Below, one piece after another: positions 8,131 through 17,000 of a stretch of DNA of 56,385 nt; within the stretch, counting starts at the first letter, position 1; every line of letters begins with the position of its first letter. The stretch is from an uncultured Clostridia bacterium. GTDB taxonomy: Bacteria; Bacillota; Clostridia; Monoglobales; Monoglobaceae. Below the pieces are notes generated by a model. That model made no database searches, was not told the DNA's origin, and saw nothing but the letters and a program-made list of their open reading frames with translations. The translations under genes were made by a program, and so were the position numbers. The stretch covers positions 1 to 56,385 of the forward strand of contig CANQQJ010000020.1 of the NCBI GenBank assembly GCA_947625905.1, in the 5' to 3' direction.

Positions 8131-9439
8131 TAATACGATTTTGACACTCCAGGTTCTTAGTAGCAATACATTTACAATGGATAAGCTGAAAAATTTTTTA
8201 TCTGGAGATAAACGAAAACTTGAGAGGGATATTCAAAGGCTGATAAGCATAAATAAAAAAGCATTTGATTACCTGAAAATTGATGCTCGTGGACAATATG
8301 ATGATAGCTTTAATTTTTCGCTTTGCTTAAGAGCATCGGAGTATTCTGGAGTAGTACCTATTCGCTCTGCTGGAACCGGACTAATATGTGGCCATTTGAA
8401 GGTGGTTGGACGCTATGGCGAAGACATTGATGGAGTATTACCACTTCTGAAAAATGAAGACTTTTCTCCAGATTTTGATAATACGATGTTGATCGGACCT
8501 GATGTGGCTGTGGCTCCGCCGAAATACATAGAATGCGCTAAATATGTTGATAAGTATGTGCGTGCTGATCGATTTCATTGGCAGAAATTTTCAAATAGAA
8601 AAATCACTCAAACCAAACCGAGAAATACAGATTGGATCATGTATTCTCTAAAATCATATAATCCAAACGACATCTTTAAATATCCAAATAATGTTAATGA
8701 GTTAACGACAAATCATTCTGAATGGGCTGCGTTAAAATATGTTTTGTCACTTGCGATTTCAGAATTAAGAGCGAGTACAACACCGAAATCACTTAAATCA
8801 CATTATGCGGACATTATCAGACGCCTTGAACGCGTATGCTATGAAGATGATTTGAAGATAACAGATCATATAGATATTCATTCTTCCGATCCAATAATTA
8901 TTAAAGAATTGAAGACCTCAGCGAATTTGATTCTTAAGAATACATCAGATATTCGATGTGCTTGGAAAATTGATTACTCGCGTTTCTTCGAATGTTATGT
9001 CCAACACATCTTCACGCAGTTGGCGTATAAAAGAGGTGCCCGAGTTTTTAATAATCCTCATTTTGGAATCAGTGGCAAAAAACCGGTTTGGGCCATAAAA
9101 TACTTGGAGCCGGATTTAGTTATGATCAAAGATGGTGATCAGGTAGTAATCGATGCAAAATATAAGTCGCATATGTATAACTGTGATAGCAATTCTACGG
9201 AGTTACATGATGTTTTTAGAAATGATTTTCATCAAGTTCTAGCATATTCATCATTTAGCTCTGTGCAACAAAAAAGAACCATTATTGCGTATCCTTACAA
9301 AGAGTTTAAATATTATACTACAACCGTGCACAGCAGTTTGAATGAATGTGAGAATAAAGCGTTCCTTATAGGACTACCTATATCTAAAGCAGCTATTATT
9401 GATGTTGTAGACTCATTGGATAGGATGCTTTATTTGTGA
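8123..9439 (+). CDS. McrC-like nuclease subunit
   Basis: The protein has about 438 residues. The ATG at 8123 overlaps the McrB-like stop by 8 bp and has AGGGA about 9 nt before it; a TTG at 8114 is less likely. The C-terminal third carries a PD-(D/E)xK site: E329-P-D331 after strand 1 and D344-A-K346 (VIDAKYK) after strand 2, as in McrC. The N-terminal ~250 residues would contact the McrB ring. With its partner it should cut foreign or modified DNA. Codon use is AT-rich like the two genes before it. No terminator was recognised after it. Confidence 0.82.
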   Translation: MNNNTILTLQVLSSNTFTMDKLKNFLSGDKRKLERDIQRLISINKKAFDYLKIDARGQYDDSFNFSLCLRASEYSGVVPIRSAGTGLICGHLKVVGRYGEDIDGVLPLLKNEDFSPDFDNTMLIGPDVAVAPPKYIECAKYVDKYVRADRFHWQKFSNRKITQTKPRNTDWIMYSLKSYNPNDIFKYPNNVNELTTNHSEWAALKYVLSLAISELRASTTPKSLKSHYADIIRRLERVCYEDDLKITDHIDIHSSDPIIIKELKTSANLILKNTSDIRCAWKIDYSRFFECYVQHIFTQLAYKRGARVFNNPHFGISGKKPVWAIKYLEPDLVMIKDGDQVVIDAKYKSHMYNCDSNSTELHDVFRNDFHQVLAYSSFSSVQQKRTIIAYPYKEFKYYTTTVHSSLNECENKAFLIGLPISKAAIIDVVDSLDRMLYL

Positions 9440-9658
9440 TACATATTATTTTTGTTAAATACTCATATAAACAGGACTATCGGCATGACTCGGTGGTGAG
9501 GAGCTTTTTTATGCTTCAATATCGACTGTGATCCCGGGGTTAAATTCCACTGCCGGCATAAGCCGCTTGGTGGGGTTTCATTCCGATCTTTCCGTGTATG
9601 GCATGAAGTCCCGGGAGCAATGTTATCGAATTCATTTTCGGGTATTATATGCGCGGAT
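9440..9658. other. Intergenic stretch, possible minus-strand gene remnant
   Basis: No intact gene is visible. On the minus strand one short frame (about 9509-9577) reads NPTKRLMPAVEFNPGITVDI before a stop. A second frame immediately upstream (about 9578-9645) is also open and protein-like. A single frameshift would join them, so this may be the decayed 3' end of a gene at the island boundary. The family was not recognised. Confidence 0.3.
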
Positions 9659-9726
9659 AAAACCAACAATTATACAATCAAACAAACAATTTAACAATTT
9701 ACTTTACGCATAAGGCTTGATATAAT
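9659..9726 (+). promoter_or_regulatory. Shared element A plus -10 box, upstream of the GDPD operon
   Basis: A 33-nt AC-rich element (9659-9691; core CCAACAA...AACAAACAATT) is followed after exactly 29 nt by TATAAT (9721-9726). The same element with 4 mismatches and the same 29-nt gap lies upstream of the PL8 gene at 13926-13993. No good -35 box is present, which fits an activator site. Confidence 0.65.
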
Positions 9727-9778
9727 TAATTTAGCCGCGTATGCGCGGCTTAATTTCAAATCAAGGGAGGATCATACT

Positions 9779-10564
9779 ATGCAAACAGAAAAACGCAGGG
9801 TCCTTTTGGACGCGCACCGAGGGAATCCGAAATATTTTCCTGAGAACACGATGCCCGGTTTTAGATCGGCTTTGAAGCTGGAAATTGATATGATCGAAAC
9901 TGATGTGCATATGACAAAGGACGGCTGTATAATCGTAATGCACGATGATAAGGTTGACCGCACCACCAACGGCACGGGCCCTATAAGCGATCATACATTG
10001 GCGGAGATAAAGGCTTTGGATGCCGGCGTTTATAAAGGCGATGAGTTTAAGGGAACGCGCGTGCCGACTTTTGTGGAATTTTTGGAACTTGCGAGTACCC
10101 GAAGGGATCTGACGTATATTATCGAGTTTAAGGATTACCCCGATTCGCATGGAGAGCGCGCCTATGAATGCTGCGATAAGACGATCGCTCTGATCGAAGC
10201 GTATAATATGGCGGATCATGTTATCTTAAACAGCTTCAGCGGCAAAATACTGGAATATATCGACGAGAAATACGATCATAAATATCGGCTGGAAGGGTTT
10301 TTCCCGCTTGACTGGATGGACGACGGAATGAAAAGGGACCCTTATGATTATATGTACAGCATTTGTCTGTTTGACAAAGAAAAGACCGTAGCTGATAAAG
10401 AGCATTTTGATTACGCGCTGAGCCGCGGCGTTGAGCCGTGGGTCTATTATCCGAACGAGGATCCGGAGCTTTACCGCCGCGCCGCATTAAACGGAGCGGC
10501 CGCACTTACCGCGAACGATCCCCAAAAGGCGCATGAGATATTAAAGGAATTGGGTGTGAGATAA
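9779..10564 (+). CDS. Glycerophosphodiester phosphodiesterase (GDPD)
   Basis: This is a 261-residue cytoplasmic enzyme without a signal peptide, preceded by AAGGGAGG. The GDPD TIM barrel is clear: AHRGNPKYFPENTMPGF with the catalytic His, IETDVHMTKDG with metal-binding Glu and Asp, and MHDDKVDRTTNG with the second catalytic His. It should split glycerophosphodiesters into glycerol phosphate and an alcohol. The next gene starts directly after its stop and encodes a glycerol-1-phosphate dehydrogenase, which points to a glycerol-phosphate-decorated substrate. A close paralogue lies at 55850. Confidence 0.93.
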   Translation: MQTEKRRVLLDAHRGNPKYFPENTMPGFRSALKLEIDMIETDVHMTKDGCIIVMHDDKVDRTTNGTGPISDHTLAEIKALDAGVYKGDEFKGTRVPTFVEFLELASTRRDLTYIIEFKDYPDSHGERAYECCDKTIALIEAYNMADHVILNSFSGKILEYIDEKYDHKYRLEGFFPLDWMDDGMKRDPYDYMYSICLFDKEKTVADKEHFDYALSRGVEPWVYYPNEDPELYRRAALNGAAALTANDPQKAHEILKELGVR

Positions 10565-11890
10565 ATGCTTTTGGATGAACTTGAACGCATAAAAAAACAC
10601 GGCTGCGACTGCGGCAAAGAACACTCCGCGCCGCTGCCGCGGATAATTTCGGGAAGCGGCGTGATCGAAAAAATACCGAGCGTCATTAAAGAATACGGAG
10701 CAAAAAAGGCCTTTGTTCTGTCCGATAAAAATACCTATCGGGCGGCGGGGAGCCGTATTTGTGAAATATTGGAAAAAGACGGGACCGCTTTTTCGAATTA
10801 TTCCTTTGAAAAAGATGATTTGGAGCCCGACGAAAGCAATCTGGGGTCGGCCGTTATGAATTTTGATAACTCATGCGATATTATAATCGCTGTCGGTTCC
10901 GGAGTCGTAAATGACATAGGCAAAATTCTTGCCGCCGTTTCCGACAGACCGTATATTATCGCCGCGACCGCGCCGTCAATGGACGGATACGCCTCTGCGA
11001 CATCCTCGGTGACGCGCGGCGGCCTGAAGATATCGCTGCCGTCTAAGTGCGCCGATGTGATTATTGGGGATACCGATATTCTGCGCCGCGCTCCGCTCAA
11101 GATGATGAAGGCAGGGCTCGGAGACATGCTGGCCAAATACATAAGCATCTGCGAGTGGCGGATTTCGCATTTGATCAACGGCGAGTATTATTGCGAGGAT
11201 ATCGCGAATTTGGTCCGAATATCGCGTGATCGCTGTATTGATCTCGCGCCGATGCTTTTAAAGCGTGACGAGAAAGCGGCCGCAGCTGTTTTTGAGGGTC
11301 TTGTGATCTGCGGGGCCGCCATGAGCCTCGCGGGGCTTTCGCGTCCGGCTTCCGGCGTGGAACATTATTTGTCGCATGTCTGGGATATGCGCGGCGCGGC
11401 TTTCAGAACACCGACAGAACTGCACGGCATTCAGTGCGCGGTTGGGACTCTGATCTCCGCGAGACTATATGAGAAAATCAAAAACGCTGTTCCCGACAAG
11501 GAAAACGCGCTGAAATATGTTGACGCGTTTGATCTTGAGACTTGGAATTGTGAACTGAGGGAGTTTATCGGCAAAGGCGCCGAGAGCATGATCGCCCTTG
11601 AAAAAACCGAACAAAAGTACAGCGTGGAAAAGCACCGCGCGCGTTTGGATGTTATAATAAACAATTGGGATAGGGTGCTCGAAATAATAAATGAGGAGCT
11701 TCCGAGCTCAAGCGCGATAGAGGCGATTTTGGATTGTATAGAGGCGCCTAAAACTATGGAGGAAATAGGCCAGAGAGCCGAAATTCTGCCTATGACATTC
11801 AAGACGACAAAGGATATACGCGATAAATATGTTTTATCCCGGCTGGCTTGGGATCTTGGGCTTTTGGATGAACTTGCCCAAACGATATAA
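10565..11890 (+). CDS. egsA: sn-glycerol-1-phosphate dehydrogenase (AraM/EgsA family)
   Basis: This 441-residue member of the iron-alcohol-dehydrogenase-like superfamily interconverts glycerol-1-phosphate and dihydroxyacetone phosphate using NAD(P). Visible are the dinucleotide loop GSGVVNDIGK, the family stretch APSMDGYAS, and likely metal ligands Asp187 (GLGD), His267 (VEHYLSH) and His287 (LHG). It begins at the first base after the GDPD stop codon. A catabolic role (oxidising glycerol-1-phosphate released by GDPD) fits the polysaccharide locus; the Bacillus homologue is instead linked to synthesis of archaeal-type glycerol-1-phosphate lipids. The symbol follows the family and the specific activity is inferred. 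Confidence 0.85.
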   Translation: MLLDELERIKKHGCDCGKEHSAPLPRIISGSGVIEKIPSVIKEYGAKKAFVLSDKNTYRAAGSRICEILEKDGTAFSNYSFEKDDLEPDESNLGSAVMNFDNSCDIIIAVGSGVVNDIGKILAAVSDRPYIIAATAPSMDGYASATSSVTRGGLKISLPSKCADVIIGDTDILRRAPLKMMKAGLGDMLAKYISICEWRISHLINGEYYCEDIANLVRISRDRCIDLAPMLLKRDEKAAAAVFEGLVICGAAMSLAGLSRPASGVEHYLSHVWDMRGAAFRTPTELHGIQCAVGTLISARLYEKIKNAVPDKENALKYVDAFDLETWNCELREFIGKGAESMIALEKTEQKYSVEKHRARLDVIINNWDRVLEIINEELPSSSAIEAILDCIEAPKTMEEIGQRAEILPMTFKTTKDIRDKYVLSRLAWDLGLLDELAQTI

Positions 11891-11901
11891 GGAGATGTAT
11901 T

Positions 11902-12522
11902 ATGAAAAGAATATTATTCCAAGGCGACTCGATCACAGACGCGAGCCGCGTCAGAGAAAACGAGTTCTTTCCGGGCAGCGGCTACCCAACGTTGGTGGCG
12001 GCAAAGCTCGGTTTTGAGATGCCGGGTCAATTTGAGTTCCTAAACCGCGGTATAAGCGGAGATCGGAGCATTGATCTGCTTGCGAGGATAAAGACCGACG
12101 CGGTCAATTTGAAACCCGATATTATGAGCATACTGATCGGCGTCAATGACGTGTGGCACGAGCTTGATTTTCAAAACGGCGTGGACTGCGCGAGATACGA
12201 GCTTTATTATGATGCTGCAGTGAGTCAGATACAGGAAGCGCTGCCGAATATCAAAATTATGATCCTCGAGCCGTTTTTGCTGAAAGGAACGGCGACCGAG
12301 GAAAAGTGGGATATATTCCGCGGCGAGGTCGAAAAAAGAGCTGCATCTGCAAAAAGGATAGCCGAAAAGCATGATCTTCACTTTGTTCCCCTGCTTAAAA
12401 AATTTGACGAGGCGGCAAAGAATTCTCCCGACGAAGCGTGGCTGAGAGACGGAGTGCATCCGCTGCCCGCCGGGCACGAGCTGATCGCCCGCGAGTGGAT
12501 ACGGGAATTTAACAATCTTTAA
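11902..12522 (+). CDS. SGNH/GDSL-family hydrolase
   Basis: This is a 206-residue enzyme without a signal peptide, with AAGGAG before the ATG. All four SGNH blocks are present: GDSITDAS (nucleophile Ser), NRGISGDRS (Gly), IGVNDVW (Asn) and DGVHPLPAGH (Asp...His). Such cytoplasmic proteins are often carbohydrate acetylesterases. It is last in the GDPD-G1P dehydrogenase operon and next to the convergent GH88 gene, so deacylation of imported oligosaccharides is a reasonable guess. The exact ester is unknown. Confidence 0.9.
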   Translation: MKRILFQGDSITDASRVRENEFFPGSGYPTLVAAKLGFEMPGQFEFLNRGISGDRSIDLLARIKTDAVNLKPDIMSILIGVNDVWHELDFQNGVDCARYELYYDAAVSQIQEALPNIKIMILEPFLLKGTATEEKWDIFRGEVEKRAASAKRIAEKHDLHFVPLLKKFDEAAKNSPDEAWLRDGVHPLPAGHELIAREWIREFNNL

Positions 12523-12545
12523 AACGTCCGAAGCGCGGCAATTTA

Positions 12546-12578
12546 TTAGAGCCTTCTCCCGATGGGAGAAGGCTCTAA
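12546..12578. terminator. Hairpin terminator between convergent SGNH and GH88 genes
   Basis: A perfect 15-bp inverted repeat (12546-12560 with 12564-12578) has a 3-nt loop. The U-run is short on either strand, so efficiency is uncertain. It lies between the stop codons at 12522 (+) and 12593 (-). Confidence 0.75.
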
Positions 12579-12592
12579 TATTACGCGGCTGT

Positions 12593-13759
12593 TTACCAGA
12601 ACAGCATATCGTTTCCCTTAAGCTTATAAATCGCTTCGGTGAAGAAGTAGTCGCCGTAAATAAGCGGCATTGCCCGCTCTTTTTCGGAAACGTGATAAGC
12701 GACCGCTCCGTTTTTAAGAATGGGATCCTCGTTTTCGTTTTGGTCAAAAAAGTCTTTTTCAAGCGCTTTTAAAATACGCAGAGCGGCCCTAAGGTAAAGC
12801 GCCTTCTCGTACTCCGGCACATTTTTCGCGATCTCTATCAGCCCGCACGCGGCGCACGCGCCCGCCGAGGTGTCATAGATCACCGGCGTTTCGGGCGCCC
12901 GAAAATCACAGAGCGGCACGGGATATTCCGCGAGATTAGCGATAAAATAGTGCGCTGCGCGCTTTGCCGCGTCCAAATATTTTCTGTCCCCGGTGTGGAT
13001 ATAGCTGAGAACATATCCGTACAGCGCCCAGCTCTGGCCGCGCGACCAGGATGAGCCCGTCTCGTAGCCCTGACCTCCGACCGCCTCTATCGGCTCGCCC
13101 GTTTCCAAATCGAGGTCAACGATGTGATGCGCCGAGCCGTCTGGACGCAGATGTGTTTTCATGACCGTGTCCGCGTGCGCTCTTGCGATATATTCATATC
13201 GCGGGTCGTCTGTCTCACTTGAGGCCCAATAGAGCAGATTGATGTTCATCATCGAGTCGATAATGACCCTGCCCTTGTTGCCCTTTCCGTTCCACGCGCG
13301 GATAAATTTTCCGCTCGGATTAAACCTCGCCGCCAGGATATCCGCGGCGTGCAGGGCGCGGACCTTTGATCTGTGCCCGCCGAACAAACGATAGTTTACG
13401 CCCGCCGATAAATGCCACATAAAGCCGACATCGTGGTGCAGCAGGTCGTATACATCAAAGGCTTTATCCAAAAGCTCCTCGGAATACTCGGCGGTCTCGC
13501 GGTACCGCTCGTCCTTTGTGCCGACATACATGAGCCACATCAGTCCCGGCCAGAAGCCGTTCGTCCACCAGCACACGTTCTTGCCATCGGGGTATCCGTC
13601 AAAATCGCTGTAAACGCCGTTTTTGGTCGTGTACGGAAGCTTGCCCCGCGCCGACACGCTCAGACGTTTCAGCTTCCCGTCGATTTTGCTCAGGACCATA
13701 TCGGTCCACGGCATATTTTCCTCGGTGATCTTTTCAAAAATATTTTCATTATCCGCCAT
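12593..13759 (-). CDS. GH88 unsaturated glucuronyl hydrolase
   Basis: This is a 388-residue cytoplasmic enzyme with an (alpha/alpha)6-barrel pattern and GGAGG before the ATG. The two catalytic aspartates of GH88 are recognisable: Asp110 in HHDVGF and Asp168 in IDSMMN. A substrate-cleft motif SSWSRGQSWALYG is also present. The enzyme hydrates the 4,5-double bond of unsaturated uronyl residues left by lyases, releasing the uronate. It is divergent from the PL8 lyase gene, which makes exactly such products. A consensus promoter (13839-13867) lies upstream. The PL8 pairing favours a glucuronate-containing substrate such as hyaluronan, chondroitin or a xanthan-like exopolysaccharide. Confidence 0.93.
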   Translation of the reverse strand: MADNENIFEKITEENMPWTDMVLSKIDGKLKRLSVSARGKLPYTTKNGVYSDFDGYPDGKNVCWWTNGFWPGLMWLMYVGTKDERYRETAEYSEELLDKAFDVYDLLHHDVGFMWHLSAGVNYRLFGGHRSKVRALHAADILAARFNPSGKFIRAWNGKGNKGRVIIDSMMNINLLYWASSETDDPRYEYIARAHADTVMKTHLRPDGSAHHIVDLDLETGEPIEAVGGQGYETGSSWSRGQSWALYGYVLSYIHTGDRKYLDAAKRAAHYFIANLAEYPVPLCDFRAPETPVIYDTSAGACAACGLIEIAKNVPEYEKALYLRAALRILKALEKDFFDQNENEDPILKNGAVAYHVSEKERAMPLIYGDYFFTEAIYKLKGNDMLFW

Positions 13760-13838
13760 GATTTTAAACCTCCGATATTAAATATTAAAAAAATAAAATT
13801 TTGCGTGATTTAAAAAATTAGACCCAAGATCCGCCCTA

Positions 13839-13867
13839 ATTATATCCTCGGAAAGCCGAATTGTCAA
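13839..13867 (-). promoter_or_regulatory. Consensus promoter of the GH88 gene
   Basis: On the minus strand TTGACA (13862-13867) and TATAAT (13839-13844) are separated by 17 bp. Shared element A (13926-13958) lies about 60 bp upstream of this -35 box, between the two divergent genes. The rest of 13760-14055 is AT-rich with no gene. Confidence 0.8.
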
Positions 13868-13925
13868 TGATAAGTATCGACAATAAAATTTCAAGAAAAT
13901 GATGTAAATAGGTAAATTTACCATA

Positions 13926-13993
13926 AAAACCAACAAATAAACAATGGAACAAACAATTAGCTTATGTACAATATGCAAAAAACCTGGTATAAT
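13926..13993 (+). promoter_or_regulatory. Shared element A plus -10 box, upstream of the PL8 operon
   Basis: This is the second copy of the 33-nt element (13926-13958; 29 of 33 positions match the copy at 9659), with TATAAT at 13988-13993 after the same 29-nt gap. There is no recognisable -35. It probably binds the pathway activator; the membrane AraC protein at 31150 is the nearest candidate. Confidence 0.65.
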
Positions 13994-14055
13994 TTAAGTA
14001 TGAAAATAGTGCCTGCCGAAAAAAAGCGGGCCGAAATTTTAAAGGAGGTGCGGCT

Positions 14056-17000
14056 ATGAAAAAATTAAAGATCCGATACAAGCTGCGAAGGATCATTGCT
14101 GCGGGAGCCGCAGTCATGCTTGCCCTGAGCGCTGCGTCGGCATACGCGGCCTGGGACGGCATCGACGAGACGGCGAGCGCTCAGAGTACCGTTCCGCTTC
14201 TGAATTTTAATTCCGCGTTTGATATAATCGGCGCCGGGGGTATCCCCGACGACAGCCATGTCAAAAACGGAAATATGTATTCAATAGGCTGGATCGACAT
14301 GAACAAGACGACAAAAATAGTGTTCGGAAGCGTGCCGCGTGACTGGACGGGATACGAGCGTCTGGACCTGTGGCTGTATGCCGACGGTTCGGAGGGGAAC
14401 CAATACGAGGTCGTTATCAACACCGATTACGGAGCGGATAACTCCTGGAACTACTTCCGATCGGATCAGCGTATCGATTGGGAGGGCTGGAAGAAGATCT
14501 CGCTTCCCTTGGATAAGCTTACGATCACAAGGAACCCCGGCTGGGAGAAGGTGACATCGTTCGAGCTTCGCTCGACCGGATGGGAAATGAACCCGAACGG
14601 CTGCGTGGGAAGTCTGTATATCGCCGACGCGAGCATCACCGCCGGAGACGGAACAAGCTTATCGCTGATATATACCGATGATACCGTTCAGGCGGCAAAG
14701 GACGCGATAGGCGGAGGCGCCGCGGTGTACGCCGGGAGCCCTAATGTTGTCGTGCGCGATGGTGAAGTAAAAAAGCTTTACAGCGAAAACGAGGACGTGT
14801 GCGCGTATCAAACGGCCGAAAAGGTTTTGGTACCCATAAGTTTTTTCAAGGACTATATGGGCGCCGAGGTCGAAGAAACGGACACTTCGTATAAGGTAAA
14901 GCTTGGCGGTAAAGAGCTTGCCGGCAAGCCGAACGAAACCGGATACACAATAGGCGACAAGCAAAACAACTTTACAGAGCCTTCGCAAATTTTGGGCGGA
15001 CTGATCTATGTTCCGCTTGCGGAAACGGCGAAAGAGCTCGGCTGGTTCACGGTTGAAGACGGCGCGTTCGCCGCAGTCGGACCCGACGACTCGATAGAGG
15101 CTCTAAAGCGTGACCTGGGCGTTAATGAGCTTTCGGAGGTCGCCTCTTATCTGGCGGCGCATATTAGCGTCGATCCGAACGCCCTGACCGCGGACGACTG
15201 CGCGGCGGTCAAGGACAGATGGCGTCACGAGCTGGTTGGAAGCGAAGCCGACAACGACGTCGGCAATCCCGATATCGCGGCCAAGATAAAGGTTATAAAC
15301 GATGAGGGAGATGCCGCCCGCAAAACCATGATCAGGGCCGAGGGTCAGACCGAACTGTTCACAGGCATTACCACAACGGCCAGTTCACACATGACCTCCA
15401 CGTACCAGCGTATATATAAGATGGCGCTGGCTTACGGAACTTACGGCACGGAGCTGTATCATAACGAGGAATTAAAGAATGACATTCTGTACGCACTGGA
15501 TTGGATGTATAAACACCGATACGGCGTGGCGGAAATGAACGGGACCGGCTGGCGCAGCACGAGCGATTTCAACTGGTGGGACTGGAAGATCGGTTCTCCG
15601 CAGTATCTGGTCCCCACAATGATAATATTGGAAGACTCGCTCACGCCGGCCATGATAAAGGATTATCTGGCGTTGTTTGACAAGCTTGTCCCCGTGCCCT
15701 ATGATACCGGCTCGAACGCGCTCAACACGGCTTTATACGCGATCGGCTCCGCTCTGCTTCAAAACGACGCGAAAAAGGTGATCAAGATACAAAATCTGGT
15801 CGAAAGCTCCTATCTGTTCGTCGACAACGGCCGCAACCCGATGACGTGCCAGCAGGACCCCTCAAAGACCAAGGGCCAGGGCTTTTATACGGACGGCTCC
15901 TATGTGTTCCATGTCCTGCACCCGCTCAACGGAACCTACGGCAGAGAGCAGTTTACTTTGATAGGACCGTTCCTGTCAATGTTCGCGGGGACCGCGTTTG
16001 AGATCACCACGCCGCAGGCAAACAACGTCGCAAGCTGGATATACAACGCGTTTGACCCGCTGATCTATCAGGGCTCGTTTTTCAGAATGGTCGGGGGACG
16101 CTATCCCGAAGAAGTGCGCACGTACGGAACGACCATAGTGGGCGGAATGCTCGACACTCTTGATTTCCTGAGCCCCGCGGACCAAGCGAAGGTGAAGTCG
16201 ATAATCAAAGGCCGCGTTCTGGACGACAACGGGGTAAACTTCTACACATCGCTGAAGCTGATGCAGGCGATACGGCTTAATAAGCTTATGAATGACGAAT
16301 CGGTACAGCCGAGAGAAAATTACATGGGGAACCATGTGTATTATAATCAGGACAAGGTCGTGCACCAGCGCGGCGACTATGCTCTCGGCGTTTCGATGTC
16401 GTCCTCGCGTATTTTTAACTACGAGTCGATAAACAGCATGAATATGAACGGATGGTATATCAGCGACGGCATGACCGAGTACCGCGTCAAAGGCAACAGC
16501 CGCCAGGCGGAGGGCACGTATTGGAAATATATCGACCCGTACCGTCTGCCCGGAACGACCGTCGACACTCAAGAGCGTGAGGCGGTCAGCATTTCAAACG
16601 GTTATGCGTATTTAAGCGGCAAGGACTTCGTGGGCGCGGCGAATATCGACGAGACCTACGGCACAGCGGCCATGTGGCTGGAATCCTATCACAACTCGCA
16701 GAGCTCCGATAATGTGTCGGGCGCGGCCCCGCAGCACAACTGCGATCTCACTGCCAAAAAGTCATATTTCATGTTTGACGACGATGTCGTATGTCTGGGA
16801 ACCGACGTGAACGCGAGCACAGGCGCGGAGGTCCTGACGGTGGTCGACAACAAGCTGGCGTCAAAGACCGTGAAGCACAGCGCGGCGGCGGAGAGCGAGC
16901 CCTACTCCATAGTGGGAGTGAATGCCAGCGATACGCCCGAGGAAGAGAATATCGCGGAGCACACTGTTGACGACGACTATGAAACCAGATGGGCCGCCAA

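Noticed and set aside
9440..9660. Insertion-sequence end or attachment site at the island boundary
   Set aside because: No inverted terminal repeats, target duplication, integrase or tRNA gene could be seen on either side.
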